64,000 bases of DNA, taken from positions 1-64,000 of the forward strand of contig JAHJAR010000042.1 of NCBI GenBank assembly GCA_018814045.1. The letters run 5' to 3'. How positions within the stretch are numbered: position 1 is the stretch's first letter; the number at the start of each line of letters is the position of its first letter. Shown piece by piece: positions 53,458 to 63,057 of the stretch. Both the position numbers and the translations under genes were made by a program. The notes beneath the pieces are model-generated. The model saw nothing but the letters and a program-made list of their open reading frames with translations. It ran no database searches and was not told where the DNA came from. The DNA comes from Planctomycetota bacterium (GTDB taxonomy: Bacteria > Planctomycetota > Phycisphaerae > UBA1845 > Fen-1342).

Positions 53458-55296
53458 CTATGTCGGCGCTGGTGCGCCCAGGCGGTGACGTTCGAGGCGG
53501 TTGATGACGATCGCGCCCACGGCGTCGCCGAGGACGTTGGTCGAAGTCCGGAACATGTCCAGGAAGGCATCGACCGCGAAGATCAGCGGAATGTAGTAGA
53601 TCGGCAGATGCACCGCACTGGCCACCAGCACCATCGTCACCAGGCCGGCGTCCGGTACGGCGGCGGCACCGACCGACGCGAGCACCGCCGTGATGAAGAT
53701 CAGAAACGTCGTGATGGCCGTCATCGTGATCGTGACGTCGTCGAGACCGCCGTAGATCTGGATCAGAAAGATGACGGCGACGCCTTCGTAGAGGGCCGTG
53801 CCGTCCATGTTCATCGTTGCGCCCAGTGGCAACGAGAAATTCGCGACCTTCGGGGAGACGTTGAGCTTCTCAGTTGTGTTCGCGATGGTCACCGGCAATG
53901 TCGCCGCGCTGGAGCGGGTCGTGAATGCGATCATCCACGCTTCGCGGATGCCCCGCCACAGGCGCAGTGGGCCGACGCCACCGATGGCGGCACAGATCAC
54001 GACCAGAAACACAACGTGGGCCAGAATGCCGCCTATGACGGTGCCGCAGTACCAGCCCAGGGTTTCGAAAATCTCGGGACCGTTCTGCGCCACCAAGCCC
54101 GCCATAATGCACGCGATGGCGAGGGGGGCGATCGACATCAGCCAGTGCGTGATCTTCATGATGACGACGTTGAGTTGGTGGAAGAAGGTCACTACGACGG
54201 CGGCGCGTTCGCCGGCCAACGTGCAGGCGATTCCCAGCAGCAACGCGAAGAAAATAATCCCGAGCGAATTGGGGGGGCTGGCCGAGAGTGAGCTGAAGGG
54301 GTTGGTCAGCAGGGGACGGACTATGTCATCCTTGAAGATGTCGCCGGCCGTGCGTTCCCGGGCGCCGGACATGGTCTTGAAGCGGGCCGCCTCGTGGCCG
54401 CCGCCGGCTGCGCCGCCTTCCTGCTCCGCAACCCAAGCCAGGTACGCACCCGTGGGATGCTGCTCGTCGGTGAGCGCGGCGCGCCCGCTGGCCTGCTCGT
54501 ACTCGGCCCGGTAAGCGACTAGTACGCGCTCGCGCTCCTGACGCACAGCTTGGGCGGCCCCCTTGTTCCCCGGCTGAATAGTCAACACCGCCACGAGCCC
54601 GATCGTCACCGCAATCGCCGTGGTGCAGATGTAGTAGACCAGTGTCTTCCAGCCGATGGCGCCCAACTCGCCGATGTTTGGCAGGCTGGTCACACCGGCC
54701 ACGATGCTGGCCAGGATTAGCGGGGCGATGATCATCTTCAGGGCGCCCATGAAGATCGTGGGGCCGAGCAGATCGAGGCACCACAGGCTGACAGTGCACG
54801 TGCGGATCACCGACCTGTTCGGCGGTGACAGGACGGTGATGCGGCATGAAGTGGAAATCAGCTCGGCTTCCTTCTCCACGCCGGATGTAAAGAGCAGCGC
54901 AAACGGCGCGGTGTCGGCTTCGGCCGGCGGGAGGTAGTCGCGCAGCCGCTCGAAGTCCTGCACCGCGATGAGCGCCTCGAATGTGGAATCGTTGCGGCCG
55001 GACTCCAGCGTGAGCTGCGCACCGGGCTTGGCTGTTTCCAGCCAGCGAAAGAACGTCCGGAGGCGCGCGGGCCCGCGCGGACCGGATGGGCGCTGCGAAG
55101 TTCGTTGTCTGAGCTCGATCTTCTGGCCGTCGCAGAGCAATGCCACCTGGCCGACGCCCTCTTCGGGCGCGTCGAAGACCGCGCTTATCCGCACGGTGGC
55201 GTGGTTGGCGGAATCCGAGACGTAGTGGAGGGTCAGGCCCACGACTACACCGACCGCCATACCGGCGAAGATGAGATTGTGGAGCTTGAGTTTCAT
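53458..55296 (-). CDS. SDF-family dicarboxylate/amino-acid:cation symporter with large insertions
   Basis: The product is 612 residues, against about 420 for the family. The transport core is intact: MGALKMIIAPLILASIVAGVTSL, TRSSAATLPV, LGATMNMDGTALYEG and FLDMFRTSTNVLGDAVGA, containing the substrate and cation sites. Two insertions account for the extra length. One, residues ~26-165, lies between the first and second membrane segments and should face outside. The other, ~245-335, is polar (QAVRQERERVLVAYRAEYEQA, DIFKDDIVRPLLTNPF). It imports acidic substrates such as glutamate or C4-dicarboxylates with sodium or protons. The inserts could be sensory or regulatory; this is inference. Confidence 0.92.
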   Translation of the reverse strand: MKLKLHNLIFAGMAVGVVVGLTLHYVSDSANHATVRISAVFDAPEEGVGQVALLCDGQKIELRQRTSQRPSGPRGPARLRTFFRWLETAKPGAQLTLESGRNDSTFEALIAVQDFERLRDYLPPAEADTAPFALLFTSGVEKEAELISTSCRITVLSPPNRSVIRTCTVSLWCLDLLGPTIFMGALKMIIAPLILASIVAGVTSLPNIGELGAIGWKTLVYYICTTAIAVTIGLVAVLTIQPGNKGAAQAVRQERERVLVAYRAEYEQASGRAALTDEQHPTGAYLAWVAEQEGGAAGGGHEAARFKTMSGARERTAGDIFKDDIVRPLLTNPFSSLSASPPNSLGIIFFALLLGIACTLAGERAAVVVTFFHQLNVVIMKITHWLMSIAPLAIACIMAGLVAQNGPEIFETLGWYCGTVIGGILAHVVFLVVICAAIGGVGPLRLWRGIREAWMIAFTTRSSAATLPVTIANTTEKLNVSPKVANFSLPLGATMNMDGTALYEGVAVIFLIQIYGGLDDVTITMTAITTFLIFITAVLASVGAAAVPDAGLVTMVLVASAVHLPIYYIPLIFAVDAFLDMFRTSTNVLGDAVGAIVINRLERHRLGAPAPT

Positions 55297-55632
55297 GGGG
55301 CCTCCGGGGCGGCGGCAATGTGCTTGCGGCAGAGTCTAGCAGTCGGCGTGCACACTGTCACCCGCGCCAGTGTAGTGTCTCACAATTACGGCATCGCATT
55401 CAAAACCGAGCCGCGACCGTAAGGGAGCGGTTGCCGAAGAACCGCTTGCTTACACGCGTGGCTCGGTTCCGCTGCCCACCTCTGGACGGTTCTGGATGGG
55501 TTCTACACTGGCAGGTGCATTCAGAGCCCCAAGCGCCGATGCGGGGTCCTCACGGTGAAGGCGTTGGTTCGGACTGTAGCGCCAACGCCCGTCGAACATG
55601 GAGGTACCCGCGCCACCGTCTGACAACGCAGC
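55297..55632. other. Gene-free gap holding repeat copy H
   Basis: Apart from repeat copy H at 55364-55505, the gap holds no recognisable gene, promoter or terminator. Confidence 0.5.
55364..55505. repeat. Dispersed palindromic repeat, copy H (hybrid ends)
   Basis: The left end, CGCCAGTGTAGTGTCTCAC, is the module also seen beside copies C and E. The core palindrome follows. The right end, CCACCTCTGGACGG and then GGATGGGTTCTA, is the module of copies F and G. The combination in one copy shows that the family is modular. Confidence 0.9.
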
Positions 55633-56019
55633 CTACTCGGGCACCTCGAGCAACTCGAAGGCGTTGCCGTCGGGATCGGCCAGCGCGACCAGGCGCAGGC
55701 CATCGAAGGTCTCGATTTCGCCGAGTTGCTCGCCGCCGTGCTCGATCAGTCGCACGAGCAGTCCGTCGAGGTCGCTGGTTGTGATGTCGAAGCGGATGTG
55801 AGGGTGTGCGTCGGGCGCGGGGCGCGCCTCAGGGTCCCACGGTGCGGTGCGTCCAAAGAGGCGTAACGACGGCCCGCCGTCGGGGAAGTCGAGCTGCGCA
55901 TAGGCCGCGTATCGACTGACCTCCTGCTCGGCGATCTGAAGTTGCAGGCCCTCCGCCCAGAAGCGCAGGGCCGCTTCGAAGTCACTGACGTAGATGTGTA
56001 TGTCGCCGATGGTATGCAC
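55633..56019 (-). CDS. VOC-superfamily (glyoxalase/bleomycin resistance-like) protein
   Basis: The product is 128 residues from a GTG at 56019 with GGGAGC upstream; a longer start at 56100 would overlap purD. The fold is shown by IHIYVSDFEAALRFWAEGL, SLRLFGRTAPWDPEA, IRFDITTSDLDGLLVRLIEHG and LVALADPDGNAFELLEVPE. The last motif carries the usual metal-ligand Glu. VOC proteins bind divalent metals and act as lyases, isomerases, dioxygenases or binding proteins; the substrate cannot be inferred. It follows purD on the same strand after ~43 nt and may be co-transcribed. Confidence 0.82.
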   Translation of the reverse strand: MHTIGDIHIYVSDFEAALRFWAEGLQLQIAEQEVSRYAAYAQLDFPDGGPSLRLFGRTAPWDPEARPAPDAHPHIRFDITTSDLDGLLVRLIEHGGEQLGEIETFDGLRLVALADPDGNAFELLEVPE

Positions 56020-56062
56020 GCTATGCGCTCCCCATGTCGTGGTTATTCTCGCCGATTCTACG

Positions 56063-57316
56063 CTATTGCCCCAAGTCACGCCGATACTGGGCACCTTCAA
56101 AGTGAATCTTCTCGACGGCGGCGTAGGTACGCTCGCGGGCCGCGGCCAGTGTCGCGCCCAGGCCGGTTACGCCCAGCACGCGACCCCCAGCCGTGACGAT
56201 TGTACCGTTCTCACGTTTGGTGCCGGCGTGGAACACCGCCAGGTCATCGATCTCATCATCCGGCAAGCCGCTGATGGGCAGGCCCTTGGGATACGATCCG
56301 GGGTAACCGGGCGAGGCCATGACGACGCACAGGGCATGCCGCGGGTCCCAGCGAATCTCGGTCTGGTCGAGCCGGCCCGCGACGGTCGCGTCGAGCAGCT
56401 CGAGCAAGTCGGATTGCATCCGCATCAGCAAGGCCTGCACTTCAGGATCGCCGAAGCGGCAATTGAACTCCAGCACCTTCGGACCGCCGGCCGTCAGCAT
56501 CAGTCCCGCGTACAGCACGCCTCGATAGTGGATCTTCTCGCGGACCAGCGCGTCGAGCATCGGTACGAGGATCTGTGTCTCGATCTGACGCATGGTCTCG
56601 CTGCTGATGGCGGGCGTCGGTGAGTACGCGCCCATTCCACCCGTGTTGGGGCCCTGGTCGCCATCGCTCAGACGCTTGTGGTCCTGGGCCGGCTCGAGCA
56701 CATACAGCGTACGTCTATCAACGATCGCGAGCACCGACGCCTCGCGTCCATTCAGCCGTTCTTCCACGACGATCTTGCGACCGGCGGCCCCGAAAACGCC
56801 GTGCACGAGGATTTGCTCGGCGGCCAGGATGGCGTCCGCCGGCTGGTCACAAACGATCACACCCTTGCCCTGGGCCAGACCGGCGGCCTTCACCACCAGC
56901 GATTCGTCGCGCGTGGCGATGAACTGGCGGGCCAGCTCGTAATCCTCGAAGACCCGGGCTTCAGCCGTGGGAATGGCGTGTTGCCGCATGAGGTGCTTGG
57001 CGTAGGCCTTGTCCGCTTCGACCCGCGCCGCGGCCGCGTTTGGACCAAAAACGCGCAGCCCCGCCTGCTCGAAGGCCTCGGCCATCCCCGCCGCCAGCGG
57101 ATCCTCCGGTCCGATGACGGTCAGGTCGATCGCTTCGCGGCGGGCCACGGAGAGGGCCAGGGCGATGTCGCAAGGATCGCCGGGGACGTTCGTGCCGAGC
57201 GCCTCCGTGCCAGCGTTGCCGGGGAGGACAAAGAGCTTATCGAGCCGCGGCGAGCGCGCCAGGCGATAGCAGAGGGCATGCTCGCGTCCGCCCGAACCGA
57301 TGACCAGCACTTTCAT
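56063..57316 (-). CDS. purD: Phosphoribosylamine-glycine ligase
   Basis: The product is 417 residues. PurD joins glycine to phosphoribosylamine with ATP, the second step of purine synthesis, in the cytosol. Family motifs in order: VLVIGSGGREHAL, LPGNAGTEAL, TVIGPEDPLAAGM, VVKAAGLAQGKGVIVC, DHKRLSDGDQGPNTGGMGAYSP, RGVLYAGLMLT and VLEFNCRFGDPEVQALLMR. The ATG at 57316 has GGAG 7 nt upstream; a GTG two codons earlier is possible. It starts ~12 nt after the large kinase stop, so the two may share a transcript, an odd pairing of housekeeping and signalling genes. Confidence 0.97.
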   Translation of the reverse strand: MKVLVIGSGGREHALCYRLARSPRLDKLFVLPGNAGTEALGTNVPGDPCDIALALSVARREAIDLTVIGPEDPLAAGMAEAFEQAGLRVFGPNAAAARVEADKAYAKHLMRQHAIPTAEARVFEDYELARQFIATRDESLVVKAAGLAQGKGVIVCDQPADAILAAEQILVHGVFGAAGRKIVVEERLNGREASVLAIVDRRTLYVLEPAQDHKRLSDGDQGPNTGGMGAYSPTPAISSETMRQIETQILVPMLDALVREKIHYRGVLYAGLMLTAGGPKVLEFNCRFGDPEVQALLMRMQSDLLELLDATVAGRLDQTEIRWDPRHALCVVMASPGYPGSYPKGLPISGLPDDEIDDLAVFHAGTKRENGTIVTAGGRVLGVTGLGATLAAARERTYAAVEKIHFEGAQYRRDLGQ

Positions 57317-57328
57317 GCGCACACTCCG

Positions 57329-60300
57329 TTACAGCGCGTTTTGAGCCATTTGGCGCAGGCGATAGCGGCTCCAGTTCGCCGGCCAGACGTCCCGGGCCGT
57401 GTCCACGCATCGTTGGTATTGTGCCCGGGCGCGGTCGAGATCGCCGCCCCGCCGCGCCAGTTCTCCCGAGAAGAAGTGCACGTCGTCGCGGTATGTGAGC
57501 GTCTCCTCGGCGAAGCTGGTCATCAGCAAGCCCTCGAAGGTGCTGGCAACGAGGCTCTCGCCGCCCGCCCCGGTGAGATACTGCCCGATGACGCGGGCGA
57601 AGGTCATGCCGGTCAGGTTGGGGTGTTTCAGCGAGCGCTCGTGGTGACCGATCTCGGGCACAATCTCGCGCGCTTCGCCGATGCGCTCGTCCATCAACAG
57701 CGTGGCGGTAAGCTCGAGCTCGACCCAGGGGATGGCGGTCGCGTCGAAGTCGAGACGGTCGGGCAGATCGCGCAGCAGACTTGCCGCACGGCTGAAATCG
57801 CCCGCCATGTAGTCGCACTCCGCCATGCGCCACAGCGTGTGCGCGTCGACGTCTCCGTCGGCGAGCTGATGCGCGCGCCACAGCCAGGTCTGGGCCAGGT
57901 CGAAACGCTCTCCATCGTAAGCGGCGTGTCCCAGGCGCAGGAACGTCGGCGGCCCCGCGCCGGCGAGGACGTCGCGCTGCCAGGTCTCGGGGACATCGCT
58001 GCCGCTGTGCCGTAGGGCGAGTTCGACGACGGCCTCCTGGGCGCAACGCCCGAGTTCGGTTTGGTCCGTGCGTAGGCGGCTCGCCTCGGCCCAGGCCGCG
58101 GCGAAGTTGCCTTCCGCCAGACGGGCCGCGACTTCGCGCTGGCGGGCGTACGGGCGGTTGTCGCCGATCAGCTCGTCGATCAGGCGGAACTGGTGTTCGT
58201 AGACGCGCCCGTCATAGCCGAGCAGCATGGCATCGTCGTCGCCGATCCACGTGGCGATGGGCGGGTGGCGTTGTTCGAGCGCCCGCACCGCCTGCGCACG
58301 GGCGGCGGCGGACGCGTCCGGACGCTCGGCGCGGCGTCGCGCGCCCTCCTCGTAAGCCGCCCCGCTGGCGCCCCAATCCGCCGGCGCCCAATCCACGATC
58401 AACTCCAGTTTGGCGGTCTCGTACAATTTCAGGGTGCCGTCGCCGATACGCACCATCAGCACCTCGCCGCTGGGGCTGAACGCCAGCGAGTGGACCGCGC
58501 GCCCCACGTCGACGCGCCCGGTCACGGTGCCATCGGCAGTCGAAACCAGCCGTACGAGGCCATCGTCGCATGCGGCCGCCAGGCGTGTCCCCGCGCGGTC
58601 GAAGGCCAATGCCGTGGCGGGCGAATCGAGCACCACCCACGGCTCCGGTGCAGGGACCGGGTTGGCGAGCGGGTTGAGCGGCGCGGTCGTCTGGCTATCA
58701 GCGGAGTCCAGCAGCACGAGTTGGCCGTTCGAGCGCGCCACCAGCAGTCGGCCCGCGTGCGGCACGAACGCCATCCCTCGAATAACGCTGCCGACGAAGC
58801 CGACCGGCGTGCGGCACGCGTCGAACACGTCACGCACGCGGGCTTCGCCGCTGGCGCCGGCGCGTGTCGCGGCGCTGGCAAAGCAGATGGCCTGCTCGTC
58901 GCCCTGCATCGATTGCGCCCAGAATGCCAGCACCCTGCCGTCGCCCGAGATCGCCACGTCCTTGAGCGTTCCCAGGCGGGGATGGCTCCAGCGCGCGAGC
59001 GGGGCGGCCGGACGCTCCAACTCGAGCAATTGCACCCACCCCTTGCAGCGCACGACGGCGCGCGTCCCGTCACCACAAATGCCCAGCGACAGCTCCTGGA
59101 TGGCCTGGGGAGACGATAGTTGCTCGGCCAGGTCAGGAACCATGATGCGGGCGGGCTCCGGTTGTCGATTCGGGGCGTGGATAAATACACGCCCGCTCAC
59201 ATCCGCCAGCAGCACGGCCGAACCACTGGGAGCCGCGGCCCAGGCGGTCGCCGGGCGATCGAGGATTCTGCGGCGTTGGTGCTGGCGCGTGCGCGTCACC
59301 CAGTGCGTCAACACGCCCTGATCGTCCAAAGTGACCATGTTGGCCCCGTTGGGTGACAGGTGGGCGCTCTCCAGCTCGCCGAGCGTAATGCGCCAGTTTT
59401 CCTCGAAGCGCCCCCCGCGGACAACCGCGACGCGTCCGTCACGGGCCCCGAAGATGCTGGTCCCGGCGGCGCGCCGCATGTCGAAGTAGTCCCACCGCTC
59501 GGGAGTCGTGATCAACCGGTGCCACTCGCCTTGTTGGGGACCGCCAATGACGGTGGCATCCACCGCGTCACCCAGCACCGCGAGCACGTCGCCATCGGCA
59601 AAGGTCACCGCCCCGTGTGTCCAGGAACGGCGGCGCATAAGCAGGTTGACCTGGAGCCCACCCTCTTCCGCCGTGGAAACGACTTCCACACCAGCCGCCG
59701 TCGGGATCGCAATGCGGTCGAGGCCGGGCAGGAAGTCAGGTGTTCCAGCCAGGAAGCCGTTCAGCGCCTGCGAATCGAGCAACTCCCCGTTGCTGCTGAA
59801 GCGCTGCACCAGCGCCAGATCGGAAGCCGACTCGCCGATCAGGACCAGACCGGTTCCCGCGCGCAGGGCGAACGCGGCGGTTGGTCGCAGGTCGTCGGGC
59901 AGGTCGATGATGACCTGGGGCCGGTTGCCGCCCGCAGGCCACAGCCACAACCAACCGGCGCCGGCAGCCACCAGTCCGCCACTGTCGTCAACACTCAGCG
60001 CCAGCGTCTCGGCGGGCGTTTGCACCCAGTTGATGGTCTGGCAGTCATCGGTCTTCCGGATGGCGATCGCCTGTGGGCTCTCGCAGACCGCCGTGAGCGA
60101 GCCGTCTGGTGAGAGCACTGCGGGGCCGTGGCGCGCAAAATACAGCAAGCGCGCGCTGCTCTCGCCGGTGGCCAGGTAGTAGCGGCGCAGGGCCCAGCGT
60201 GCCGCGGTAGCGTCCTCATCGTCGAACGCGTCCCAGTAGTTGTCGCGCGCGTCGGCCAGGTCACCGCGCGCGCGGGCGAGATCGCCGCGCTGGATCTTCT

Positions 60301-61681
60301 GCCGCACCAGGGCCCGCCGCAGGCTCTTGGCGGCCCGTTCGGCGGCCCGGCGGCTCACTTCGGCCCGTTCGCGCGCGGCGCGTTCGCTTTCTTCGGCCAG
60401 AGCTGCGGCACGCGCCCCTTCGTTCGCCCGTGTGCGGGCCGTCTCCGCCGCGGCGCGCGCGTAACTCTCGCTGCGGTACAACACCGCGAAGGCAATCAGA
60501 AAACCCACCAGCATGACCAGCACGAGGCCTGCGGCACCGGCCTGCCAGCGGTAACGCATCAACGTCTTCTTGAACATGTACAAGCCGCTGGCACGCTTGG
60601 CTTCGATCGGCTCGCCCGCGAGGTAGCAGCGCAGATCTCGTTCCAGGTTGCCGGCGGATTGGTAGCGACGGGCCGGGTCCTTCTCCAACGCCTTCAGCAG
60701 GATGGTTTCGAGCTCGTCGTCCACCTCCTGCCCGAAGCGCGAGTCCGAACGCCGCGAGCGCGGCCGAATCGGATCATCGTGGGCGATGCGGGTCAGGACC
60801 TCACCCATCGGACCGGTAACGGAGTAGGGCGGATGCCCCAGCAGGGCTTCGTAGAAGATCACGCCCAGCGAGTACACGTCGCTGCGGACGTCGACGTCCT
60901 GTGAGCCGGCGGCCTGCTCGGGCGACATGTACGCCAGGGTCCCCAAAACCTGCCCCGTTACCGACAGCATCGCCACCGTCGTCTCGTCGCCTTCGACCCG
61001 CCGCGCCTGCTTCGCCAGCCCGAAATCGAGTACGTGCGGCTCGCCCTCGGCATCGACGAGGATGTTCGAGGGTTTCAGGTCGCGATGGATGACGCCGCGC
61101 TGGTGCGCGAAGTTGACCGCGGCGCAGACGCGCGCGAGTAGCCCCATCGTTTCGCGCAGCGGTGGCCGCACCTGGGCCAGGTAGCGGTCGAGGCGCAGGC
61201 CCTCGATATACTCCATGGCGAAGTAGTAGCGCCCAAGACTTATGCCGGAATCGAGAATGGCCACGATGCTGGGATGCCGTAGCGAAGCCGCCAACTCGAC
61301 TTCGCGCTCGAAGCGGCGGCGCGCCGTCTCGCCCGCGAAGGGTCCCTCCAGCAGCACTTTCAGGGCTACGCGCCGCTTGGTGCCCAATTGCGTGGCGCGG
61401 TAGACGATGCCCTGTCCGCCACGGTGGATCTCGTCGTGCAGGCTGTAACCGGAGATTTGTGCTTCGGCTGCTACCGCGGCTGGATCATGCAGGCCGGATC
61501 CGAAACCACTCCCGGAGACGCGCGTGGGCAGGTCGCCGGCCTGGCTGCCGATGGTGGGGGCCTCGGAGGCCGAGGACGCGCCATCCCCGCGCGCAGCGCC
61601 GCCGTCAACTGCGTTCTGTGGCAGCGGGTTGCCCACGGGGCCGAGCCGGCCCGGTCTTGGTTCCTCGGACGGCGTTGGCAT
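57329..61681 (-). CDS. Membrane Ser/Thr kinase with coiled-coil, beta-propeller and TPR-like regions
   Basis: The product is 1450 residues. A Pro/Gly-rich N-terminal ~75 residues lead to the kinase domain: YSLHDEIHRGGQGIVYRA (first loop glycine replaced by His, as in the 52462 kinase), VALKVLLEG, IHRDLKPSN and VLDFGLAKQ. A membrane helix (GLVLVMLVGFLIAFAVLY) at ~392-409 is followed by an Ala/Arg/Glu-rich coiled coil (~412-470). Then come ~700 residues of WD40-like propeller (AVLSPDGSLTAVCESP, ALAFDRAGTRLAAACDDGLVRLVSTADG) and a C-terminal TPR-like helical region. No sigma factor is linked; purD follows after 12 nt. Confidence 0.9.
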   Translation of the reverse strand: MPTPSEEPRPGRLGPVGNPLPQNAVDGGAARGDGASSASEAPTIGSQAGDLPTRVSGSGFGSGLHDPAAVAAEAQISGYSLHDEIHRGGQGIVYRATQLGTKRRVALKVLLEGPFAGETARRRFEREVELAASLRHPSIVAILDSGISLGRYYFAMEYIEGLRLDRYLAQVRPPLRETMGLLARVCAAVNFAHQRGVIHRDLKPSNILVDAEGEPHVLDFGLAKQARRVEGDETTVAMLSVTGQVLGTLAYMSPEQAAGSQDVDVRSDVYSLGVIFYEALLGHPPYSVTGPMGEVLTRIAHDDPIRPRSRRSDSRFGQEVDDELETILLKALEKDPARRYQSAGNLERDLRCYLAGEPIEAKRASGLYMFKKTLMRYRWQAGAAGLVLVMLVGFLIAFAVLYRSESYARAAAETARTRANEGARAAALAEESERAARERAEVSRRAAERAAKSLRRALVRQKIQRGDLARARGDLADARDNYWDAFDDEDATAARWALRRYYLATGESSARLLYFARHGPAVLSPDGSLTAVCESPQAIAIRKTDDCQTINWVQTPAETLALSVDDSGGLVAAGAGWLWLWPAGGNRPQVIIDLPDDLRPTAAFALRAGTGLVLIGESASDLALVQRFSSNGELLDSQALNGFLAGTPDFLPGLDRIAIPTAAGVEVVSTAEEGGLQVNLLMRRRSWTHGAVTFADGDVLAVLGDAVDATVIGGPQQGEWHRLITTPERWDYFDMRRAAGTSIFGARDGRVAVVRGGRFEENWRITLGELESAHLSPNGANMVTLDDQGVLTHWVTRTRQHQRRRILDRPATAWAAAPSGSAVLLADVSGRVFIHAPNRQPEPARIMVPDLAEQLSSPQAIQELSLGICGDGTRAVVRCKGWVQLLELERPAAPLARWSHPRLGTLKDVAISGDGRVLAFWAQSMQGDEQAICFASAATRAGASGEARVRDVFDACRTPVGFVGSVIRGMAFVPHAGRLLVARSNGQLVLLDSADSQTTAPLNPLANPVPAPEPWVVLDSPATALAFDRAGTRLAAACDDGLVRLVSTADGTVTGRVDVGRAVHSLAFSPSGEVLMVRIGDGTLKLYETAKLELIVDWAPADWGASGAAYEEGARRRAERPDASAAARAQAVRALEQRHPPIATWIGDDDAMLLGYDGRVYEHQFRLIDELIGDNRPYARQREVAARLAEGNFAAAWAEASRLRTDQTELGRCAQEAVVELALRHSGSDVPETWQRDVLAGAGPPTFLRLGHAAYDGERFDLAQTWLWRAHQLADGDVDAHTLWRMAECDYMAGDFSRAASLLRDLPDRLDFDATAIPWVELELTATLLMDERIGEAREIVPEIGHHERSLKHPNLTGMTFARVIGQYLTGAGGESLVASTFEGLLMTSFAEETLTYRDDVHFFSGELARRGGDLDRARAQYQRCVDTARDVWPANWSRYRLRQMAQNAL

Positions 61682-61899
61682 CTGTGCTCGATCATTCTGC
61701 TGCTGTCGGCCCGGTTGTCCCGGGCACTGCTGGATTCTACACTGAGGCCGGATGATTCAGCAAAAGGGCGTACGAAAGTGTCAGAACTCCACCGGTCAGG
61801 CTGGTCAGTTGCTTGCAAGGTTGCCACCTGCCAGCCGGTGGAATGGTGGGCGGGCCTCGAACGCGAGCGCGACATCGCAGAATGTCGCCGGAGGTATGC

Positions 61900-63057
61900 A
61901 TGTTTCAACGCGTCTCATTGATGCTGATCGTGGCTGGGTTGCTGGGGCTGCTGGGCCCCGAGGTCAGTCGGGCGCAGCAGCCGCTGCAAAACGAGGCGGA
62001 GGCCGCCTGGTTCCGCAATGTCCGCCAGCTCACCAGCCCCGAGATGGGGCTGGCTCGTTCGGGCGAAGCCTATTTCTCACCGGACATGAAGCGGATCTCG
62101 TTTCAGGCCTACCCGCGCGGCCGCGAGCAGTACCAGATCTACGTCATGAACATCGACGGCACCGGGCTGAAGATGGTCAGCACTGATATTGGGGCCACGA
62201 CCTGCTCGCATTTCCACCCCAGCGGTGAGAGGCTCATCTTCGCGGCCAACCATCACGATCTCCGCGAGCCCGAGGAACCACAGGAACTCGAAGCGTATCG
62301 CCCGCGGCAAACGGACGGCGCCGGGGCCCAAGGGCATCCCGGCGAACACCCGGGCAACCGGGCGGGCGGGCATCCAGGCGGGCAAGGACAGGGACAGGGC
62401 GGCCACGCGTGGAAGTACTTCCCCGGGATGGAAATCTACGAGTACACCTTTGCGACCACGCGGCTGCGGCGGCTCACGCACAGTGACGGATACGATGCCG
62501 AATGCACCTATTCGCCCGATGGCCGCTCGATCGTCTTCAGCTCGATGCGCGACGGCGATCTCGAAATCTACATCTGCGATGCCGATGGCCAAAACGCTCG
62601 CCGCATCACGAACGCACCTGGCAAAGATGGCGGCCCCTTCTTTAGCCCGGATGGCAAACGGCTGGTCTATCGCTCGGAACGGTATGGGGACGGCAACTTG
62701 CAGCTTTTCGTTAACAACTGCGCCGGTACCGCCGAACACGCCCTGACCGGGCACGACGTGTTTAACTGGTGTCCGTACTGGCATCCTTCGGGCAAGTGGA
62801 TCATCTTCACGCGGGCGGATTTCCGCGGGCGGCCTAACTTCGATCTCTACCTGCTGCGCGACGACGGCTCGGAAGTGCACCGGGTCACGAGCGCTGCGGC
62901 GTTCGATGGGCTGCCCGTGTTTTCGCCCGACGGGCGCTATCTGATGTGGACGTCCCGGCGGGGGGGTATCGATGCGCCACAGATTTTCATCGCGGAATTC
63001 ACCGGGCTGAGCCCCAGCGGCGAGCTGCTGGCCATGCCCGGGCCTGGCCAGCAGTAA
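61900..63057 (+). CDS. Secreted TolB-like beta-propeller protein with His/Gly-rich insert
   Basis: The product is 385 residues from the ATG at 61900, with GGAGG upstream. A signal peptide (SLMLIVAGLLGLLGPEVSRA) marks export. PD40/TolB-type blades recur: YFSPDMKRISFQAY, YVMNIDGTGL, CTYSPDGRSIVFSSMRDGDLEIYICDADGQNARRIT, FFSPDGKRLVYRSERYG and VFSPDGRYLMWTSRRGG. At ~138-171 it holds a low-complexity stretch of His, Gly, Gln and Pro (HPGEHPGNRAGGHPGGQGQ), which could bind metal. The role is probably a periplasmic protein-binding scaffold. It is divergent from the large kinase gene, ~220 bp away. Confidence 0.85.
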   Translation: MFQRVSLMLIVAGLLGLLGPEVSRAQQPLQNEAEAAWFRNVRQLTSPEMGLARSGEAYFSPDMKRISFQAYPRGREQYQIYVMNIDGTGLKMVSTDIGATTCSHFHPSGERLIFAANHHDLREPEEPQELEAYRPRQTDGAGAQGHPGEHPGNRAGGHPGGQGQGQGGHAWKYFPGMEIYEYTFATTRLRRLTHSDGYDAECTYSPDGRSIVFSSMRDGDLEIYICDADGQNARRITNAPGKDGGPFFSPDGKRLVYRSERYGDGNLQLFVNNCAGTAEHALTGHDVFNWCPYWHPSGKWIIFTRADFRGRPNFDLYLLRDDGSEVHRVTSAAAFDGLPVFSPDGRYLMWTSRRGGIDAPQIFIAEFTGLSPSGELLAMPGPGQQ

